Below are positions 58,297 through 64,000 of a stretch of DNA of 64,000 nt, in pieces; positions within the stretch are counted from its first letter, which is position 1; every line of letters begins with the position of its first letter. Made by a program: the position numbers and the translations under genes. Under the pieces are notes generated by a model. The model did not search any database. It saw only the letters and a list, made by a program, of their open reading frames with translations, and was not told the DNA's origin. Source of the stretch: Trifolium pratense (lineage: Eukaryota; Streptophyta; Magnoliopsida; Fabales; Fabaceae); NCBI RefSeq assembly GCF_020283565.1, contig NC_060059.1, forward strand, positions 38,308,338 to 38,372,337, given 5' to 3'.

Positions 58297-60214
58297 TATT
58301 CAATTTCGCAAAAAACTAATAAGGATGAATCTGTAAACAGGTTCACAACATCAAAGTTAATAGCATAAAACAGGCTAATGTTTAGGACAAAGCCTACAAT
58401 TGATATGACAAACTTCAAATGTCCGGAATAATCTGGATATGCAAGGTTGAAAATGCTAAAGTCATTGAATCTGCACTGAATTGAGATCGAAAAAACCTGC
58501 AAATCTAAAAAAAAATAAACACCGTACCAAGACGTGACAAACACCATACTAAGATGGGATTAAAATAACACCAGATGAAAAAATCAGAAAAGAGAAAACT
58601 TAAATAAAACCTAAAAAGTATATGATATCACTTATTTAAATAAAAAAAACAATCAAGAGGGGTGATTTCGGATCAAAATTGATCGTAAACCACCCCCTCT
58701 CTAATCGATAAACCAAGAAAAAATCAAAGAAAGAAGTGAAGAAAATTGACTGCTAGCAGCGACAGAGAGACAAGAGAAAGAATTAGGTCAAATAAATTGT
58801 ATATCCCACTAATAAATTTTTGGGTCAAGAATCTTAATCTTTTTTTATAATGGGAAAGAAGGAAATATTTTTAAGACTCAATTGTGTATTTTTTTGGTTT
58901 TTTTTTGGTTACAAGAGAGAAAAGCAAAAACAAAAGGAAAATTACTCTCTAATAAAAGCCACACCCCATGCATCAGCAAAAAGATCGGGAGACAACTCAG
59001 AGGCACAACAAGCTTCACAAGGGGAGAGATAATATTTTTTTGGTTGTTGTTGTGAAAGGATTTTTTATTTTATTTTAAAAAATACACTTTGGAATATAAG
59101 TTCGGAATTCAACTTTTTTTACAATTACTCAGCCTTTATATTTAAGTTAGCTTTGGAACATACTTCAAAAATTATATAATTTCGGATTCAATATTTCGAA
59201 TCCCTTTTTAAGAGATTTTCGTAGGAACGGAGGGTCTGGAGAGCAATAAAAAGGGTCTAAAGAGCAAAAATCAAAGAGTATAAAAAGTAGCCGATTTGAC
59301 TATCTTGAGTACAAACCCAAAAAAAAAAAACAAGAAAGAAAACAAAAGATGATGAAAATTTTTATGGGGACATTTTTTATAATTTTTTATGGAGATTAGT
59401 CTATTTTTTATAATTGCTATGCAGACATTTTTACTCATGAAAATCTTAAGAGGATCTTATATTTAGAGACGGAAGTAGTAATTTTTATTGGAGCCTATAT
59501 TTTTACTCATATAATAATACATGTCTATTTTTTTATAATCTCTATATGGACCTATATTTATCTTTGAAAACTTCATAACACAATCCAATAAGAATGTTTT
59601 ACATATGTTGTTGTTTTGTCCAAATAAACGGTTTCCTAAATTTCATAAAAATAACTCAAAATATTTTTAATAAATAAATCTACTACTAGAACTTTATGTG
59701 AATACAATTCCCTATTTACATATTTACTGAACCTACAGAGTTTCAGAACAATAAGTTTGATGATCAGAACTGGCTCAAGTGGTCCAACTCCAACAACATG
59801 AAAAGTCATTGGTTTATTCTGGCTGAGTTTGCATAATTGAGATCAATAGTATCTGAATTTCAGTTATCATCATATTCATACATACCTCTCAACAACTAGT
59901 CACCATCCACTCACAATACTGATATAAATTTCTGCATCATCATCTCAGTGCCCAACTTCTTGTCCTATAAATATAACATGCATGTAACAATGAATTCAGT
60001 GGGGTACGTAGAAAAAAGAAATGAATTATTTTTCAAAAGTTATCAACTTTAATAAAAATTTAAATTGCTCAACAATATATCAAACACGTTTCATGCTTGC
60101 TTGCTTAACATTTTTAGCTGGCAATTGCAAAGTTACATACATTGGGTTACATAGCATTGGCCCATGATGGGTATAGCCACATGCAGAAGAAGAAGTGCCT
60201 TGATTATTATTAAT

Positions 60215-60350
60215 TACTTCTGGTATTAAATATAAAGAAAAAAATTAGATCAACAAAATTTGATGTATTTAGTTTAAAATTTAGATCAAATATAAATTTT
60301 TGTTGACTTAATTTTTTCTTATATTTAGAATTGGAAATAATATTTTATTA
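60215..60350. mobile_element. Degraded Stowaway-like MITE
   Basis: Its inner parts (gatcaacaaaatttgatgtattt and ttgttgactt) resemble those of the clearer copy at 63221-63345, but the ctccctcc-type ends have decayed. Confidence 0.5.
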
Positions 60351-60361
60351 TAAAAGGTACA

Positions 60362-60680
60362 ATATGTTTTCCATCCCTATAAAATTAATGAATTTTGATT
60401 TTCGATCCTATAAAAAAAAAACATGTTTTCATCCCTACAAAATCCTTTGTTTTGTTTTTTGTCCCTAATGATTATGTTCATTTTAATGTCAAATATTATA
60501 ACCATTTTATGTTTAAGGTGTTTTTATATTATGTCTATATATCATGTTAAACCTATATAAGTCCATATATGTTAAAAAAATGTCAAAATTTTTGTCTATT
60601 CGGACTAAAAACAAAATAAAAAATTTGTAGGGATAAAAACATGTGATTTTTTTTTTATAGAGAGGAAAACCAAAATTTGG
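60362..60680. mobile_element. Inverted-repeat element
   Basis: Left segments (ccaaacctat-like atccctataaaatt, catccctacaaaatcc, ttgttttttgtcc) are mirrored on the right by ggactaaaaacaaaa and tagggataaaaacatg. The arms are long but imperfect; no target duplication was resolved. Confidence 0.5.
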
Positions 60681-60839
60681 CAAGTGTGAGGTGAGTTAAG
60701 TCCTACGGGTGGGGATTCTATCCCGTGCATTGTCCCTCATGTGATATCATTACCATCTAATTAAAAATTTTAAAAACATAAAAAGAAGAGAGAGAACAAT
60801 CCAATGGCTATAATTGAAAATGGAGAGAATCTAGTGTCT

Positions 60840-61246
60840 CACATTGTTTAAAAAAATGGAGGTTAAACACTTTAAAAGTGAGAGAGCCCATAAATCTAAT
60901 GTCTTAAGATTTTGGGGAAAAGTGTGGTATCCAGCTTACTTATATAGTTGTTTTGAGTCCAATGTAGATGATCCTCGGTTGTCCCCTCGTGACCCAACAA
61001 TGATATCAGAGTCAATGGTACGAAGACAGGTTCGACCAACTACTTGTATCGAAAGTTTTCCTGAAAAACTGGTCAGAGACAATGAGTCCTGTCGAGCACC
61101 GTGACGGCGAGGCGGGGGTTCCCCTTTAGAGGGAGAGGGTAATGATTGATGACTCACTAGATTTTGTGTAAAAATGTGATGTTCAGTATATAGTTATTCT
61201 GAGCCTAATGTAGATGATCTCTCGGCTGCACCATCGCGACCCAACA
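60840..61246 (+). mobile_element. TRIM-type LTR element
   Basis: Two diverged repeats end in the same gacccaaca (60991-60999 and 61238-61246) and share aatgtagatgat. After the first comes tgatatcagagtc (61001-61013), a copia-like primer-binding site. Before the second comes the purine tract agagggagaggg (about 61127-61138). The LTR 5' boundaries are approximate. The 73-86 residue frames in it are not genes. Confidence 0.72.
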
Positions 61247-61289
61247 ATTTTACCCTATTATAAATTGTTTAAAAAAAAAATAAAAAAAT

Positions 61290-61410
61290 AAACCCACTTG
61301 GATTGGTGCATTGGTATTGGCTTGTGACCTGTGAGTTTGCTCCTCTTAAGGTCTGAGGTTCGATTCTCTCTGGCGCTAATTTGGGTGGGCTAATTTAGCT
61401 TCTTCAAAAA
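61290..61410 (+). mobile_element. SINE-like tRNA-derived sequence
   Basis: The copy has cttggattggtgcattgg, then a B-box-like gaggttcgattctctc, and ends in an A-rich tract. A related fragment lies at 34130-34210. Confidence 0.55.
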
Positions 61411-61694
61411 AATAAATTGTTAAAAATAGTTTTTACTTTCTTTCATGTTTTGTTCTTTAGTGAAAAGCAGACCAAATGTTTGGTTTTGAAGATTACAATC
61501 TTAACGACAGATTCACAAGACATGTTTGTTGCAATTGAGCCAATGTACCTAACACCACATAGTGTCTGCCGGTTACACTGTAACATTAACAATTGGCATC
61601 ATAGAAGATAGAAAGGGGGGAGAGAAAAATAGAAGAAAGAAAAAAGTGTCATCATCCTTCATCAATTTTTGCTGATGTATATTTACTTGTCCTT

Positions 61695-62290
61695 TTTATA
61701 ATTTCCAAACAATTCAATTTAAGGAATTTAATTCTTCGGTCATATATCAAATCGCTGTTGGATGGCGATTAAGTGTTGCCTGATTATCCGATTATTATTT
61801 AATGACTCAAATTTCTACGTGGCTAAGTGGAATGGATTTAGATAAGCAATTTGAGGATCTCCACCAAAAAGGATTTGATGCATTTTATTATGTCATATTT
61901 TTACATCTCAACAGTTTGATCTCAAATTAACCAAAAAGATCATTTAAAGTTGATCATGTTGTTATGCAATCTAAATTGTCTAATATCAAATTGATGACTT
62001 AGATTGCTTACAACATGCAACTAAGTGTTTTTTATACTTGCAGAAATTGGTGGTGATTTTATAATTCCAAAAAATTCAATTCAAGGAATTGAATACTTCA
62101 CCGTCACTCATATAGTCATATCACAATCTTTGGATGAAGATCTAACCATTTACATTTTCACATATTTTTTTTAAAAAAATTGATTGATGAATATTATGAG
62201 TAGTCTAATTATCCGATCATTATTTAATGACTCAGATCTTTACGTGACCGCTAATTGCAGTGAATCCAGATCCACAATTTAAAGAAGCCT
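61695..62290. repeat. Pair of diverged direct repeats about 0.37 kb apart
   Basis: Near 61695 and 62054 the phrase tttataattt/ccaaa-aattcaatt-aaggaatt occurs, and near 61783 and 62207 attatccgat-attatttaatgactca occurs. The intervening parts are diverged. It may be an old duplication or a decayed small LTR element. Confidence 0.5.
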
Positions 62291-62599
62291 AAAGAAAACC
62301 CAATAAACAAATGGAAATATTGTAGTTTACATGCATCATTATAACATTCTGCAAAAAATGAATGTAAAGTGAAAGAGGAAGAAGAGAGAAAGATAAATAT
62401 GATAAAAATAATTCAAGGGCAAGAAAGTCTAATTCAGATGCCCAATCAGTGAAACTAGCGAAAGAAAACTTCATATGTGCATATGTACGTATATAGAATA
62501 TACAAAATTGAATTATGATATATATAGAAGGAGCTAGCATATGGTTTTCATTTTCATGTGTAAGTTATATATATAGATCAATTCATCAAAGAAACCAGA

Positions 62600-62715
62600 T
62601 CATCATAATGATTTTCCACGACCTTCTTGAATTGTGCTATAATTCATGAAATTATGTTGCATTGAGAAACCATATGCAATACAGTTCAAGAAAGCCGTGG
62701 AAGACCACTAAGAAG
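62600..62715 (-). ncRNA. MIR396: MIR396-like microRNA precursor
   Basis: On the minus strand the 5' arm (62702-62682) reads TTCCACGGCTTTCTTGAAC plus two bases, which differs from canonical miR396 at a single position (A to G at position 7). The opposite arm (about 62614-62634) pairs with it almost fully: only wobbles and one C-A mismatch over 21 nt. The loop is about 45 nt. miR396 guides cleavage of GRF transcription-factor mRNAs and so limits leaf and root cell proliferation. I assign the minus strand because only there does the 5' arm match the known mature sequence. A TATA-like tatatatac in the minus direction near 62843-62856 could be its promoter, about 140 bp upstream. No other gene is adjacent. 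Confidence 0.72.
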
Positions 62716-63220
62716 ACCATTCATATATTAATCAACTCTCTTCTATGAAACAGTTTTTTTTTTTTTTTTTCAGAATATACCAAAGAAAGAGATAGAGATG
62801 GAAGAGAGTGGAGTACATGGTTTGCCTAACTCTTGGTGACTTCAATATATATACATGTGATGTCAAATGAGATAAAGATCGGTGTTATTTGTTTGTTTTT
62901 TTTATTTTTATTTTTTTTATAAGCGATCAGTGTTATTTGTAGGGGTGTAACCGGTTCGGTTTGAATCAATTTTTAGTTATAAAAATGTTCAATCTCACGA
63001 AGTATTTATCGGTTTAGTTTGACTTGAACTTTAGTATTTTTCATAAATGAAACCGAATTAAATTAACTCGTTTGATTCAATTGATCGGTCTAAAATGTTT
63101 TTTTTCCTTCAAATAATATATTCATTTTGTGTATTTTCTACTATCATTTTTTTTGGGTATATTTCCTATTACAAATTTTCCAAACTATTTTTTTTCTTAC
63201 AAACTATTTCTTGCTCTTTA

Positions 63221-63345
63221 CTCCACCCGTTCCAAAATATAAGCAAAAATGAGTCGAACAAACTTGATGTATTTGGCTCAAAATTTGGATCAAATACATT
63301 CACTTTTGTTGACCAACTTTTGCTTATATTTTGGGACGGAGGGAG
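63221..63345. mobile_element. Stowaway-like MITE
   Basis: The ends ctccacccgttccaaaatat and atattttgggacggagggag are inverted copies. TA dinucleotides flank the element on both sides. It is 125 bp and its inside (ttggctcaaaatttggatcaa) is typical of this family. Non-coding. Confidence 0.85.
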
Positions 63346-63468
63346 TATTTTTTAAAATTAAATAAATCGTTACAACATGCTCAAAATTAAATAAATATAC
63401 AAAAAAAGAGCAAACTTTAAGATAAGAAAGCAAATGACAAAGTATAGTAAACTAAAAATTACAGAGGT

Positions 63469-63793
63469 TGTTAAGAAGTCCTACATCAGATGTAACTGAA
63501 CATAAGTTTATATGTAAGAGACTATCTTCACCTTATAAGCCATTTTTTATGGTTGAGTTAGAATCTACTCCCAATTGTATAAGTTGATATCAAAAGTCTC
63601 TCTACACGATCCGTTGGACTACCTACCATTTCTATCTATGCACTAAGTTCAATAATGCTCGATGTGAGAGAGTGTGTTAAGAAGTCCACATCAAATGTGA
63701 GAAGGTCTGAACATGAGTTTATAATTAGAGACAATCACCACCTTATAAGTCACTTTTATAAGATTAAGTTAGACCCAACATTCAATTATAAGA
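63469..63793 (+). mobile_element. TRIM-type LTR element
   Basis: Two LTR-like repeats start TGTTAAGAAGTCC (63469 and 63675) and share accttataag and a gttaga-type end. Between them is a degraded primer-binding site ttgatatcaaaagtctc (63584-63600), and a purine tract gatgtgagagag precedes the second repeat. About 325 bp in total and non-coding. LTR 3' ends are approximate. Confidence 0.7.
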
Positions 63794-64000
63794 TATCTGT
63801 CAATTTATTCATGAATGTTCCTTTTAGTTTAAAACAGAATGAACTACTACAAATCCAATTAATAACTAGATAATCAAAATGGAAAGATCAATTAATAAAA
63901 AGAAAAACAAAATGGAAAGAACTAGGTTGGTTTTCATCATTCCGATTTAATTTTTGAATCCAATTATCAAACTAGAACAAATTGATTGATTTTTTTTAAA
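63794..64000. other. Window end, AT-rich, no feature recognised
   Basis: Only AT-rich sequence without recognisable structure to the window edge. Confidence 0.5.

Larger units (their letters stand above)
58297..60800. other. Intergenic region with degraded MITEs, no gene
   Basis: The largest frame has 109 residues (58218-58547, minus) and overlaps the LTR end, so it is unlikely to be real. A Stowaway-like remnant occurs near 60215-60350 and an inverted-repeat element at about 60362-60680. Nothing else is supported. Confidence 0.5.

Noticed and set aside
1..64000. CRISPR array, prokaryotic operon, plasmid origin or phage
   Set aside because: Spliced plant genes and plant transposons dominate; no regularly spaced repeats or bacterial signals were seen.

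Overview
The window looks like nuclear DNA from a legume, most likely Medicago truncatula or a close relative. It is very AT-rich. Its genes have canonical GT/AG introns, their proteins resemble dicot families, and many MITEs, SINE-like copies, small LTR elements and Helitrons lie between and inside them. The species call is an inference from repeat style and protein flavour, because no search was possible.

Six host genes can be modelled confidently. In order they are a WVD2-like TPX2-domain microtubule protein (minus, 7483-11110), an SD2-5 type lectin receptor kinase (minus, 15826-18300), a UGNT1-type UDP-GlcNAc transporter (plus, 25315-29810), an SNRNP25-related ubiquitin-like protein (plus, 31017-33382), a KOC1-type chloroplast outer-membrane kinase (plus, 36444-39070) and an MRC/PII1 starch-initiation coiled-coil protein (minus, 39990-42980). 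From memory, the Arabidopsis counterparts are At4g32330, At4g32300, At4g32272, At4g32270, At4g32250 and At4g32190. Those numbers fall monotonically, so this appears to be a conserved syntenic block. The genes share no single pathway, although KOC1 and MRC/PII1 are both plastid proteins.

Two regions can fold into microRNA-like hairpins. One, near 62.6-62.7 kb on the minus strand, carries a miR396-like mature sequence with one difference from the canonical form. The other, at 14.65-14.83 kb, has arms I do not recognise.

The right part (about 43-58.3 kb) is repeat-dominated. A 609-bp MULE-type element has perfect 9-bp target duplications. A 1.48-kb Helitron lies at 46701-48179. A small non-autonomous copia-type LTR element begins at 49564, and its 3' LTR is split by a 6.85-kb Helitron (51276-58122). 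Removing that Helitron on paper rejoins the LTR at an A|T site. The large Helitron carries splice-site-bounded pieces of at least two, probably three or more, host genes: an LRR receptor kinase, a poly(A)-polymerase/tRNA-nucleotidyltransferase-like gene and a VAN3-binding/FORKED-like gene. All are in the Helitron's own orientation.

The left part (1-7.4 kb), 18.3-25.3 kb and 58.3-64 kb are intergenic and filled with hAT, MULE and Stowaway MITEs, an LTR with matching 5-bp duplications (3412-4655), TRIM-type LTR elements and SINE-like copies. A 302-bp LTR element with two identical 77-bp LTRs sits inside an intron of the UGNT1 gene.
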